Source: Lachnospiraceae bacterium (lineage in GTDB: Bacteria; Bacillota; Clostridia; Lachnospirales; Lachnospiraceae). Taken from it: a stretch of 34,214 nt of DNA. Of the stretch, positions 24,424-32,660 are shown piece by piece. Location of the stretch: NCBI GenBank assembly GCA_017450065.1, contig JAFSYI010000044.1:1-34214 (forward strand). The letters are read 5' to 3'. Below the pieces are notes generated by a model. The model had not been told where the DNA came from. It ran no database searches and saw nothing but the letters and a program-made list of their open reading frames with translations. Numbering within the stretch: the first letter of the stretch is position 1; every line of letters starts with the position of its first letter. The position numbers and the translations under genes were made by a program.

Positions 24424-26691
24424 TCAGTATCCGTTTACCGGATCCATGTCCGGCGTTACACGTATTCCTTTATTCTTCGTCACAGGATTAATCTCATCGT
24501 TATCTTTAATTTCCTCGACCCTGTCTTTAAGCGCGACCAGGAGCTCCTGATCGGCTGATTTAAGATAAATAAGCTTCCTGTATACATCATTTATCTTTCT
24601 TACCGCTGCATCCGCCGGGCCTATCAGCCGTACCTTATCCGTATGCAGACCCTTAATTATATCATCCTTAAGCATTTCTGCCAATCCTTTCGCATAATCA
24701 TCGGCAGCATCTTCATCCCGGCTCTCGATCATAACGGCCAGCATATGTCCGGCCGGCGGATATTCCATAAGCTCTCTGTACATGATCTCTTCATTATAAA
24801 ATTCCTTATAATCCTGCTTTGCCGCTGCAATGATCGCATAATGTTCCGGCTTATATGTCTGGATGACTACATCTCCGGGGAACTCTGCCCTTCCCGCACG
24901 GCCTGCAGCCTGTGTAAGAAGCTGGAAGGTCCGCTCGGATGCCCTGTAGTCACCTACGTTAAGAGACATATCGGCAATAAGTATACCCATGAGGGTCACA
25001 TATGGAAAATCATGTCCCTTTACTATCATCTGGGTTCCTATCAGAATATCTGCCTCCCTGTTTGCAAAGGCGGATAGTATCTTCTCATAGCTTCCCTTCG
25101 CCGACGTCGTATCGGCATCCATCCTGAGTACCGAAGCATGTGGAAAGAGCTTCTTTACTCCCTCCTCGATCTGCTGGGTTCCGGCTCTCATTCCTCCTAT
25201 ATAGGAAGAACCGCATTCGGGACAGATCTTTACCTCTTCCCTTTCATAACCGCAGTAATGGCATTTAAGCCTTCCTCCCTCGTGACGCGACATGGAAACA
25301 TCGCAATGAGGGCATTTTAATACAAAACCGCACGACCGGCATGAATAGAATCCCGCATATCCTCTCCTGTTAAGGAAGAGCATTATCTGCTCTCCTTTTT
25401 CAAGCCTCTCTTCCATCATTGCCTTAAGCTCTCTGCTGAACATTGTTCTGTTCCCGCTCTTAAGCTCCTCTCTTAAGTCGGCAATATGCACGGCCGGAAG
25501 ACCCGCATCCGATCTGGCACGTTTATCCAGTGTGTAAAGCTTATACTCACCCTTCAAAGCTCTGTAATATGCTTCCATGGACGGTGTCGCCGAACCCAGG
25601 ATCACAGATGCACCATGCAGTGCTGCCAGCTCTATCGCAGTCTCTCTTGCGTGGTATTTCGGCATGCTGTCACTCTTATATGAGCTCTCATGCTCTTCAT
25701 CGATAACTATCAGGCCCAGGTCTTCAAAGGGCGTAAACAGTGCCGATCTTGGGCCTATCATCACTGATATCTCACCCTTCTTTGCTCTCTCGAACTGATC
25801 GTATTTCTCACCGTCCGAAAGCTTGGAATGAAGCGTGGACACGCTGTCACCGAACCTCTTATAGAAGCGCATGACCGTCTGATATGTAAGTGATATTTCC
25901 GGTATAAGTACGATAACCTGCCGTCCCTGTCTTACAACGGCATCTATTATCTCCATGTAGACCTCTGTTTTGCCGCTTCCTGTTATCCCGTGGATAAGAT
26001 AGGTATTCCTGATACCCCGGCTGTATTCATTTATTATTCCGGAAGCGATCTTCTCCTGTTCTTCGTTAAGCCTTAACCTGTTTGAGCTGCCGCTTTCATC
26101 CGTCCTGCCGGCTGTATTTCTGTATACTCTCGTTTTTTCAATCTTAAGCACCTCCTGTTTCTCCATCGCATTAATGGTTGCGGTGCTTATGTTAAGCTTC
26201 GTCGTTACCAGCCTGTAATCAAGCTGTTTTTCATTTATGAGCTCACGCATCAGCCTCTCTCTTGCTGTCTGATGCTTCCTTGCATACAGCTTCAGCCTTT
26301 CGTATGCCGCCTCATCTTCCATACAGAGTATGATGCTTCTCTCCTCTTTTTCCTTAACGATCTTCTTTATCGGAAGCACGGTCTTAAGGGCAGTGATCAT
26401 TGTAGAGCCGTATCTTTGCTTCATCCAGTACGCCAGTCTGATAAGCTTATGCTCAACGAGCCTGCTGTCCGTCTTTATACCGGTTATCTCCTTAAGCTTT
26501 GCAGGATCTATCTCAGCCTTGTCGGTGATCTCCAGAACGTACCCTTCGATAAGCCTGTTGCCCCGCCCGAAAGGTATGCTTACATAATCCCCGACGCTCA
26601 CTTCATCCCTGAGTCTCTCCGGTATCACATATTGAAAAGTTTTATCAAGGCTTTCATGTGAAATATTCACAATTATATTTGCGTACTTCAT
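24424..26691 (-). CDS. priA: Primosomal helicase PriA (replication restart)
   Basis: A 755-residue superfamily 2 DNA helicase that reloads the replisome at stalled forks. An N-terminal DNA-binding domain (about 1-115) and a winged-helix part are followed by Walker A GITGSGKTEVY (235-245), Walker B VIDEEHESSYK, and a helicase C-terminal half interrupted by the zinc-binding insertion with eight cysteines (CRSCGF, CPHCD, CHYCGY, CPECGS). The AAGRAGRAEFPG motif VI is intact. The ATG at 26691 has only a weak ribosome site (GGACAGG). It heads the priA-def-fmt-rsmB block. Confidence 0.96.
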   Translation of the reverse strand: MKYANIIVNISHESLDKTFQYVIPERLRDEVSVGDYVSIPFGRGNRLIEGYVLEITDKAEIDPAKLKEITGIKTDSRLVEHKLIRLAYWMKQRYGSTMITALKTVLPIKKIVKEKEERSIILCMEDEAAYERLKLYARKHQTARERLMRELINEKQLDYRLVTTKLNISTATINAMEKQEVLKIEKTRVYRNTAGRTDESGSSNRLRLNEEQEKIASGIINEYSRGIRNTYLIHGITGSGKTEVYMEIIDAVVRQGRQVIVLIPEISLTYQTVMRFYKRFGDSVSTLHSKLSDGEKYDQFERAKKGEISVMIGPRSALFTPFEDLGLIVIDEEHESSYKSDSMPKYHARETAIELAALHGASVILGSATPSMEAYYRALKGEYKLYTLDKRARSDAGLPAVHIADLREELKSGNRTMFSRELKAMMEERLEKGEQIMLFLNRRGYAGFYSCRSCGFVLKCPHCDVSMSRHEGGRLKCHYCGYEREEVKICPECGSSYIGGMRAGTQQIEEGVKKLFPHASVLRMDADTTSAKGSYEKILSAFANREADILIGTQMIVKGHDFPYVTLMGILIADMSLNVGDYRASERTFQLLTQAAGRAGRAEFPGDVVIQTYKPEHYAIIAAAKQDYKEFYNEEIMYRELMEYPPAGHMLAVMIESRDEDAADDYAKGLAEMLKDDIIKGLHTDKVRLIGPADAAVRKINDVYRKLIYLKSADQELLVALKDRVEEIKDNDEINPVTKNKGIRVTPDMDPVNGY

Positions 26692-26965
26692 TTGCCTGTC
26701 CGTTACCGCCCTTTATTTTAAAAGAAAAATTGCAAAAATATTATTACCAAAACATTTTTTCGATTTTGGGTTTACATAACTCGTTTCTGTCACGTTTGTA
26801 TTGTTACATGACATAAATTCTTTCCAGTTTGTTCATTTATCGTTCACAATTTGTGCATTACAAGGTCATAATCTCCCCATATACTAAGACCATACAAAAA
26901 ATAATAAATCTTTTTCATAAGCGTGAGAGAAATCTCACATCCTCCCTCTAATAAATATATAATCG
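26692..26965. other. AT-rich non-coding stretch upstream of priA
   Basis: I see no gene here. It holds two inverted repeats: GTCACGT (26789-26795) with ACATGAC (26806-26812), spaced by 10 nt, which could be an operator, and GTGAGA-GAAA-TCTCAC (26923-26938), a perfect 6-bp stem with a GAAA tetraloop. The priA promoter must lie in this stretch, but I cannot fix its hexamers with confidence. Confidence 0.4.
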
Positions 26966-26995
26966 AAAAGGTTCGATCGGCGGGTCGAACCTTTT
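26966..26995. terminator. Strong symmetric terminator hairpin
   Basis: AAAAGGTTCGA (26966-26976) and TCGAACCTTTT (26985-26995) form a perfect 11-bp stem with an 8-nt loop. The A/T ends give a U-run on both strands, so it can end the leftward MATE transcript and also block rightward transcription. Confidence 0.75.
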
Positions 26996-27008
26996 GTGCG
27001 TTCTACGA

Positions 27009-27128
27009 GTGATGCACATAAATGATGTTATATCCCGTGCAAGCTTGCTTGCTAAGGGATATGATATCATTTATGTATAGCGCGACAGCGCGTCATCTCC
27101 CGAATGTTTCATTCGGGAGATGCATCAC
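27009..27128. repeat. Composite palindromic element with cloverleaf potential
   Basis: Terminal inverted repeats GTGATGCA (27009-27016) and TGCATCAC (27121-27128) enclose three hairpins. Arm A pairs ACATAAATGAT + ATATCCC (27016-27036) with GGGATAT + ATCATTTATGT (27056-27076), with a 3-nt internal loop. Arm B is CGCG-ACAG-CGCG (27081-27092). Arm C is CATCTCCCGAATG-TTT-CATTCGGGAGATG (27094-27122), a perfect 13-bp stem. No coding sequence is present. Confidence 0.65.
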
Positions 27129-27148
27129 GTATATCACAACAATACCTC

Positions 27149-27203
27149 ATCTACCGAACGTTTCATTATCTCCCGAATGTTTCATTCGGGAGATGCATCA
27201 CGT
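27149..27203. repeat. Second and partial third copies of the palindromic arm
   Basis: Bases 27168-27203 repeat 27095-27130 exactly over 36 bp, including the 12-bp hairpin stem. Bases 27149-27168 are a decayed left half (CATCTACCGAACGTTTCATT). The copy ends 1 bp before the MATE stop codon, and the last MATE codons (GGAGATGACGC on the minus strand) resemble the same repeat. Confidence 0.7.
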
Positions 27204-27204
27204 T

Positions 27205-28689
27205 TCATGTTACTGCGTCATCTCCGACCTTACTTATTATATCCCTGTTGATCCTCCACATAAAGTATACATTCACAACAAACGACATAAGCTCCGCTAT
27301 CGGGAAGCTCCACCATATAAGATCAAGTCCACCTATCTTAGCCAGAATATAGGCTGCCGGAATAAGAACCACCAGCTGTCTTGCGACGGAAACTATAAGT
27401 GAATATATACCGTTACCCAGGGACTGATATACTGTTCCGCCTATTATGCAGAACCATGCGAGCAGATAATGCCATGCTATTATCTTAAGCGCCGGAACTC
27501 CATAAGTCAGCAAGGATGCATCTCCTGTGTTGAATATAAGCAGAAGCCTGTCGGGTATTAACCTGAACAGCAGAAAACCGAAGAAAGCAAATCCGAAGGC
27601 ATAGACCATACATACTTTGATGGCCTTGATCATACGGCTCCTCTTCTGCGCTCCGTAATTATAGGCAAGTATCGGAATAAGTCCGTTATTTAGTCCGAAC
27701 AGCGGCATGAAGAACAGGCTCTGGAGCTTGAAATATACCGTAAATACGGCTACTGCTGCATCATTAAGGGATACAAGTATCCTGTTCATGCAATAGGTCA
27801 TAAGCGATCCTATGGACTGCATTATCATCGTCGGAATTCCCACGGCATATATCCTTCTTATTATATGGCCGTCCGGTCTGAAGCCCCTGAAATCAAGCGA
27901 TATCTCATGATTTTTCTTTATGTTAAGATACAGGGCAAAGCAGCCTGCGACGATCTGTCCCGTTACGGTCGCAATTGCCGCTCCCGCGACCTTAAGCTCG
28001 GGGAAGCCGAACATTCCAAAGATAAGGATCGGATCCAGGATGATATTGATCACCGCCCCGGTCATCTGGGTTATCATCGAATAGAAGGTCTTACCGGTAG
28101 ACTGAAGCAGCCTCTCGAAGATGAACTGCATAAATATGCCTACGGACAGCATGCACACTATCGACAGGTACTGTGTTCCGTATTCAAGTGCAAGTCCCTC
28201 TCCACCCTGTGACCTTATAAGTGTGTGGGCCAGGAACTTACCTATCAGAAAGAATACTACAGCGCTTAAGGCTGACAGGAATATACCGTTCGTTGCCGCT
28301 TTATTTACTGTCTTACTGTCCTTCTCGCCAAGCGCCTTGCTGAGCAGTGAATTAACGCCCACTCCGGTTCCCGCTCCCACCGCAACCAGCAGCATCTGGA
28401 ACGGGAATGCCATACCCACTGCTATAAGGGCTGAGGTTCCTGCCGAACCGGTCTGACCCGCATCCGATATACGCGCAACAAAAATACTGTCTACCACATT
28501 ATAGAATGCCTGCACAAGCATCGACAGTATCATGGGAAAACCTATGTTGATCACCAGCCTACCGACCGGCATCGTCCCCATCTTATTTTCTTTATGTTCT
28601 TTATTTTCTTTAAGCTCTTTGTTTTCCGTAATGTTTTCTTTATTGCTGTTTGTATCCACGTTGTCTTTAGTCTCCTGTATATTTTTCAT
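27205..28689 (-). CDS. MATE-family multidrug/metabolite exporter
   Basis: A 494-residue polytopic transporter with about 12 hydrophobic helices in two homologous halves, of the MATE family (Na+/H+-coupled export of drugs or metabolites). The first helix begins GRLVINIGFPMILSMLVQAFYNVVDSIFVARI, and the family phrases GVNSLLSKALGEKD and GLNNGLIPILAYNYGA are present. A hydrophilic N-terminal extension of about 36 residues holds repeats of ENKE/KENK and is unusual. ATG 28689 has AGGAG only 2 nt upstream. A small hairpin (28697-28711) lies just before this site. The C-terminus runs into the palindromic repeat cluster. Substrate unknown. Confidence 0.92.
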   Translation of the reverse strand: MKNIQETKDNVDTNSNKENITENKELKENKEHKENKMGTMPVGRLVINIGFPMILSMLVQAFYNVVDSIFVARISDAGQTGSAGTSALIAVGMAFPFQMLLVAVGAGTGVGVNSLLSKALGEKDSKTVNKAATNGIFLSALSAVVFFLIGKFLAHTLIRSQGGEGLALEYGTQYLSIVCMLSVGIFMQFIFERLLQSTGKTFYSMITQMTGAVINIILDPILIFGMFGFPELKVAGAAIATVTGQIVAGCFALYLNIKKNHEISLDFRGFRPDGHIIRRIYAVGIPTMIMQSIGSLMTYCMNRILVSLNDAAVAVFTVYFKLQSLFFMPLFGLNNGLIPILAYNYGAQKRSRMIKAIKVCMVYAFGFAFFGFLLFRLIPDRLLLIFNTGDASLLTYGVPALKIIAWHYLLAWFCIIGGTVYQSLGNGIYSLIVSVARQLVVLIPAAYILAKIGGLDLIWWSFPIAELMSFVVNVYFMWRINRDIISKVGDDAVT

Positions 28690-28719
28690 TACTCCTGACA
28701 GAGTGCCTGTCTTTTACAT

Positions 28720-28743
28720 ATTATGAACAATCTAAAATATCAA
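28720..28743. repeat. Left copy of direct repeat flanking the ATPase/nuclease gene
   Basis: ATTATGAACA-at-CTAAAA-ta-TCAA spans the stop codon of the ATPase gene. It matches the right copy at 30458-30480 except for two substitutions and a one-base length difference near the 3' end. Confidence 0.6.
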
Positions 28744-30425
28744 GCATGTTCAATCTTACATCTATGATGCTTGAAATAAGGTGAATCACTTCTTGCTTCC
28801 TTGTCGTAATCAATGCCCACCAACAGGATATTTCCTTTGTAATGTTCAAGACGAGCCGGATATTCACGCCGTTTTATCTGCGCTATTGCTGTGTCGGCAT
28901 CTTTATTATATTTCAGTTCAACGAGAAGCACAGGCTTATCCGAATACTTGGGAGAAGGTATATATACTACATCTGCATACCCCTTCCCACTGTCGAATTC
29001 CGGGATTATCGTATAATACTTCTGTGCAGCATAGTATGCAAGCTGTATCCCATAACTCAGTGCCGCTTCATCATTATAAGTCATGTTTCCTGCATAATCA
29101 TGTGCCTTCTCCAAAAGTTCCGCAACCCTGTCTGCGTTCTCTTCCCATGTTGCACACAGTATCTCCTGCGAGAGTTCATAAGACTTAAATGCACTTACCC
29201 ACTCTCCTGACTTGGTAGAAGCCCTGAATTCATCGAGTATCTCCCGGTTTGGAATAAACACCTCACCGTTCTCATCATCATAGCCAAGATATCCCAGATG
29301 TATCAGCAACGAAAACACATCATCACGCCCATTAAATGTTGTCATATCGTTCTGATATGTTGATGTATCAATCTTAAGACGTCCTCCGTCCATAAGAAGT
29401 GCAACTGCATCCTTAAGCCCGTCATAATCCATCCTTATATATTCTGCGAGTGCCTCATAGGTCTCCGTCTTGTTCCAATAATTCTTTATATATCCTGTCA
29501 TGACAGCATTCACCACAGACAGTGGGCTGTACAGTGCATATCTCTTTGCACTTGGGGATACTCCCTTTTCCTTTAGCATCTCGTGATTCGGATCCGGCGG
29601 TATTATATCGCTTACATTATAACCATCATACCATTCCCTTATCCTGTCATAATCGCGCCCATAATTTCTGCACAACTCCCTGACTTCATCCTCTTCGAAT
29701 CCGGTGAACTCCGCGAACTGCATAGGTGCCATCATGGAATACTCGGTAAACATATTTAATGCGGAATGTTCTCCATACTTTTTTATCGGCAGAATTCCGG
29801 TCATATAAGCAAGTGCGATTTTACTGTTATCTTTTAACAGATCTCTCAAAAAATCAAGATATTCAGTCTGCCCTTCAGCATCATCTTTCCTGACTCTGAA
29901 TACGGCATCCCACTCATCTATAACTATTATTGCCTGTCTGTTGATTTCTGAATATACATCATCAATTGTCTGCAACAGATTTTCATCATTAAGTATCTCT
30001 ACAGCAGGATAGGATTTCCTGAAATCTCTTATTATAAGCTGCTGCATATTCTTAAGTGATTCATCCACAGTGGTATTTCTCTTAAAAAAACGTGTCATTA
30101 CGACCCTGATCACATCAAACGAACCAAGATATGCATCCCATGGTCGCTTCTTTATTTCCCATTTAGCGGAATCATCAGCTTCTGTCTCTGCCACCTTCAG
30201 CGCAGAAAACATCTCACGGCTGCCGGCCTCACGGTCATAATAAGCACATATCATATCTGCGGCCATTGACTTACCGAACCTTCTCGGGCGCGAAACGCTT
30301 ACATACTTCTGGTTAGTGTTAACAAGATTATTAAGCTTGCGCAGCATACCTGTTTTATCAACAAATATCTCCGAATTAAGCGCTGTCTGATATGCTTCCT
30401 TTCCCGGATTTAAATATACTCCCAT
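28740..30425 (-). CDS. AAA-ATPase-like / PD-(D/E)XK nuclease-domain protein
   Basis: A 561-residue protein of the abundant family that pairs an AAA-ATPase-like domain (PF09820) with a C-terminal PD-(D/E)XK nuclease-like domain (PF08011, DUF1703). The nucleotide-binding motif is RPRRFGKSM (about 45-53), typical for this family, and Walker B is IVIDEWDAVF. The nuclease core is GYADVVYIPS followed by LLVELKYNK, giving the D...ExK residues. Function is not established; such genes are many in Bacteroidetes and Clostridia genomes and vary between strains. The ATG at 30425 has GAGGA 7 nt upstream. Close direct repeats bracket the gene, and an Rpn-family gene lies upstream, suggesting a mobile cassette. 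Confidence 0.85.
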   Translation of the reverse strand: MGVYLNPGKEAYQTALNSEIFVDKTGMLRKLNNLVNTNQKYVSVSRPRRFGKSMAADMICAYYDREAGSREMFSALKVAETEADDSAKWEIKKRPWDAYLGSFDVIRVVMTRFFKRNTTVDESLKNMQQLIIRDFRKSYPAVEILNDENLLQTIDDVYSEINRQAIIVIDEWDAVFRVRKDDAEGQTEYLDFLRDLLKDNSKIALAYMTGILPIKKYGEHSALNMFTEYSMMAPMQFAEFTGFEEDEVRELCRNYGRDYDRIREWYDGYNVSDIIPPDPNHEMLKEKGVSPSAKRYALYSPLSVVNAVMTGYIKNYWNKTETYEALAEYIRMDYDGLKDAVALLMDGGRLKIDTSTYQNDMTTFNGRDDVFSLLIHLGYLGYDDENGEVFIPNREILDEFRASTKSGEWVSAFKSYELSQEILCATWEENADRVAELLEKAHDYAGNMTYNDEAALSYGIQLAYYAAQKYYTIIPEFDSGKGYADVVYIPSPKYSDKPVLLVELKYNKDADTAIAQIKRREYPARLEHYKGNILLVGIDYDKEARSDSPYFKHHRCKIEHA

Positions 30426-30457
30426 ACAGTCTTCCTCAAAAAATATATCCGTAACTC

Positions 30458-30480
30458 ATTATGAACAGGCTAAAAATCAA
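30458..30480. repeat. Right copy of direct repeat flanking the ATPase/nuclease gene
   Basis: ATTATGAACA-gg-CTAAAA-a-TCAA lies 32 bp upstream of the ATPase start codon, in the same orientation as the left copy (28720-28743). Confidence 0.6.
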
Positions 30481-30519
30481 CCCTGCGATCATGGTTCTAA
30501 TCTACCACATATCGCAGGG
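30481..30519. other. Hairpin upstream of the ATPase/nuclease gene
   Basis: CCCTGCGAT (30481-30489) and ATCGCAGGG (30511-30519) form a perfect 9-bp stem; ATGGT and ACCAC-AT inside extend it imperfectly. On the minus strand the sequence TTGATTTTTAG follows, so it may work as a secondary terminator. Confidence 0.5.
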
Positions 30520-30748
30520 TTTATCAAATTACACATATAAATTTGGTTACCAGCCAAAGATGCCTCCCAAATGCGAGGAAACAGGTTTGGCTGTAATTGT
30601 GGATCCTTCACAGGTTCGACTTGTTGAAACCATTATAGATGAGTGTATTGACCTTTTCCGTAATTCCAAGTCATAAAGGGATTCTTTCTTTGTTGGACTG
30701 TTCAATATCTGCCGCAGAAATTATCAAATCATTCCCTTTTGTTCACAC

Positions 30749-30778
30749 AAAAAAGAGCCAACGAAACCCCGTCGACTC
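30749..30778 (-). terminator. Intrinsic terminator of the Rpn-family gene
   Basis: On the minus strand GAGTCGACG (30778-30770) pairs with CGTTGGCTC (30763-30755), 9 bp with two G-U pairs and loop GGGTTT, followed by U6. It lies 21 bp beyond the stop codon. Confidence 0.8.
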
Positions 30779-30799
30779 CTGCTTTTCATTAAGATATGT

Positions 30800-31762
30800 T
30801 TACCAATATTTCTCTACCATATCCTTTGTTATATTCTCAAACCCTTTATATTTCCTTATTGTTTCTGTAACCGAATCAATATCAGGTATATAGGTTTTAA
30901 GACTGTTTACCAAGGCATACAACCCCTGCTGCGTCACCTGTTCTGTTACCTGCTGTGTTACCTGTTCTGTTACCTGTTCTGTTACCTGCTGTGTTACCTG
31001 CTGTGTTACCTGCTCTGTAGCCTGAGCAACCTGATCCCTGACTTGTAACCCTACATACTCTTCCACACTGCACCCATCAAGAAACATATCAAGCACCTCC
31101 GCTCTCTCTTCATTAAGAATATCTGCAAGGTATCCCTTTTCTATACAGACATCTATTGCTTCTTCTATTCTCTCACCAAGCGCCTCATCGTTCTTATTAT
31201 CTACATCCTTACAATGGTCACGAATTGTTGTAATACAGTTAACATATTCGGAAAGCCTGCAACATCCATTCACTATGTCTACATTATGGCCATGATTTAT
31301 ATTTATAACATGGGCGATGCATTCGAGGCACGCTTTATCACGGTTATTCTCCGGAAACATATCTGTAAGTCTCAGATCGACCCAGTCTTCTTTCATATCC
31401 GAAGCATTGCAGAATACGACATAAACCGGCATCGGTAACTGTAACTGCGTTCTTCCGTACACATTGAGCTTATGCTTCTTCTCATACTTTCTGTAAAGAA
31501 TGGCATAATAAAACACTCCTCTGAGTGGCATATTGGGATTCCATGTTGACTGATGCTCATAGAGATTTAGTATGTTATCAAGTATAAAAGATGCATCATT
31601 CTTATAATTCACATACATAGCACCATCAATGGTCGTAATCTCAATATCTTTTACATTAGTATAATGTGTACCGTTCAGCGCATTATAAAGCTCAAGCAGA
31701 TCCTTCTTTTTCGAAAAAGCCTTCCTGAACAACAGATCTTTGTGTTTTTTGTTATGTTTCAA
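30800..31762 (-). CDS. Rpn / PD-(D/E)XK transposase-family nuclease with VTxQ repeats
   Basis: A 320-residue protein of the Rpn (recombination-promoting nuclease)/PD-(D/E)XK transposase family. The opening KHKDLLFRKAFSKKKDLLELYNALNGTHY, followed by MYVNYKNDASFILDN and LYEHQSTWNPNMPLR, is typical. The E-H-Q phrase is the catalytic ExQ variant of the fold. Near residues 245-280 a run of VTQQ/VTEQ units, likely coiled coil, precedes a short C-terminal helix. The start codon is TTG (31762) with a strong GGAGG 6 nt upstream; no in-frame ATG fits. A hairpin (31780-31820) lies in the leader. Members are thought to cut DNA and aid recombination; the role here is unknown. Confidence 0.85.
   Translation of the reverse strand: MKHNKKHKDLLFRKAFSKKKDLLELYNALNGTHYTNVKDIEITTIDGAMYVNYKNDASFILDNILNLYEHQSTWNPNMPLRGVFYYAILYRKYEKKHKLNVYGRTQLQLPMPVYVVFCNASDMKEDWVDLRLTDMFPENNRDKACLECIAHVININHGHNVDIVNGCCRLSEYVNCITTIRDHCKDVDNKNDEALGERIEEAIDVCIEKGYLADILNEERAEVLDMFLDGCSVEEYVGLQVRDQVAQATEQVTQQVTQQVTEQVTEQVTQQVTEQVTQQGLYALVNSLKTYIPDIDSVTETIRKYKGFENITKDMVEKYW
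30926..31021 (-). repeat. Eight 12-bp tandem repeats coding VT(Q/E)Q
   Basis: Eight contiguous 12-bp units, plus strand CTG(CTG/TTC)TGTTAC and variants, lie inside the Rpn-family gene. Two forms (CTGCTGTGTTAC and CTGTTCTGTTAC) alternate irregularly. Unit gain or loss keeps the frame, so only the coiled-coil length would change. Confidence 0.85.
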
Positions 31763-31779
31763 TAAATACCTCCATTTCC

Positions 31780-31820
31780 GGCAGGTATCACGTAAACTTC
31801 ATATTGTATTTCTACCTGCC
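31780..31820 (-). other. Leader hairpin of the Rpn-family gene
   Basis: GGCAGGTA (31780-31787) and TACCTGCC (31813-31820) form a perfect 8-bp stem with a 25-nt loop, a few bases before the GGAGG ribosome site (31769-31773). It could influence translation from the TTG start. Confidence 0.45.
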
Positions 31821-31895
31821 TCAGAATTTGTTATTTAGTTCCAAAGCAAGCGATTCAATACGGATATGTACACATTAGACATGTAACTATATATG

Positions 31896-31932
31896 AAAAA
31901 GAACGGATTGCTTTATTATGAGTATAATCCGT
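31896..31932 (-). terminator. Intrinsic terminator of the GNAT gene
   Basis: On the minus strand ACGGATT (31932-31926) pairs with AATCCGT (31909-31903), with a 16-nt loop, followed by TCTTTTTC. It lies just after the acetyltransferase stop codon. Confidence 0.65.
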
Positions 31933-31945
31933 CTAATAGCAAAAG

Positions 31946-32479
31946 TCAATTTTTAATGATCTTCTCCATCCCGATCTTCTGCGGTTTAAGGCCCATGGCT
32001 TCATAGAACTTCATGGCGCCGGGATTACAGCTCCAGACATTCAGGGTTATATTGTAGAAGCCTTCTTTCCTGGCATAATCAAGCACCGAATCATAGAGCA
32101 GCTTCCCGATATGCCTGCCGCGGGCATTTTCGTCAACGCAGATATCGTCAATATATAACGTTCTTACATCTGTCATTACCGGATTATTATTTATCTGCTG
32201 ATGAATGCAGAAGGCATGGCCGAGAACTACGGTATCGTTATGTGACACAGGCTCGACACAGATTCCTTCATTTACATCATTTACATTATCTTCATCTTCA
32301 ACGCAGACAAATACAGGCTTCGTATCATCCTTAATTATCTCCCTGAGTTCATCTGCATTATACTTTGTAGCCGGTCCCTTAAACAGGTCCGGACGTCCGT
32401 TGTGATGAACCATATCCACCTGAACAAGCAGCCTAAGTATCCCGTTTATGTCTCTTTCCGTTGCTCTTCTGACTCTCAT
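31946..32479 (-). CDS. GNAT-family N-acetyltransferase
   Basis: A 177-residue acetyltransferase of the GNAT superfamily, which uses acetyl-CoA. The opening RVRRATERDINGILRLL is the first beta-alpha unit; the acetyl-CoA loop is DDICVDENARGRHIGKLLYDSV (R/Q-x-x-G-x-G/A variant RGRHIG); and the C-terminal NVWSCNPGAMKFYEAMGLKP matches motif B. A short insertion DEDNVNDVNEGICVEPVSHND is acidic. The ATG at 32479 has AAAGAG upstream. A single-gene unit ended by its own terminator. The acceptor (amine, peptide or antibiotic) cannot be read from the sequence. Confidence 0.88.
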   Translation of the reverse strand: MRVRRATERDINGILRLLVQVDMVHHNGRPDLFKGPATKYNADELREIIKDDTKPVFVCVEDEDNVNDVNEGICVEPVSHNDTVVLGHAFCIHQQINNNPVMTDVRTLYIDDICVDENARGRHIGKLLYDSVLDYARKEGFYNITLNVWSCNPGAMKFYEAMGLKPQKIGMEKIIKN

Positions 32480-32660
32480 TATGCTCTTTCACTCTCCCCC
32501 CGATAAGCTTCTGTCACCTATACGTTAATCTATTTTCCGAAGATTATCTCTATCTGAACTTCACTATCGTTAATATGTATTGCCCCTTCAAAAGCAGTCG
32601 CATGTCAGCTGAACGGAACCTGAATATGACTTCGTCATTCCGTTACTCCTCGTGCCCATA

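Larger units (their letters stand above)
30426..30799. other. Non-coding stretch between two nuclease-family genes
   Basis: This 374-bp stretch holds the right direct repeat, a hairpin and a terminator (listed separately). A 71-codon plus-strand frame (30461-30676) begins inside the hairpin, lacks a ribosome site and matches no family I recognise, so I do not call it a gene. Confidence 0.5.

Noticed and set aside
26966-26995. GGTTCGA word suggesting a tRNA T-arm
   Set aside because: It is one arm of a perfect 11-bp terminator stem; no acceptor or anticodon arms fit around it.
30461-30676. 71-codon plus-strand frame with a plausible-looking C-terminus
   Set aside because: The start lies in a direct repeat and hairpin, there is no ribosome site at any ATG, and the product resembles no family I know.
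30926-31021. CRISPR-like short repeats
   Set aside because: Units are 12 bp, contiguous without spacers, and keep the reading frame of the Rpn-family gene.
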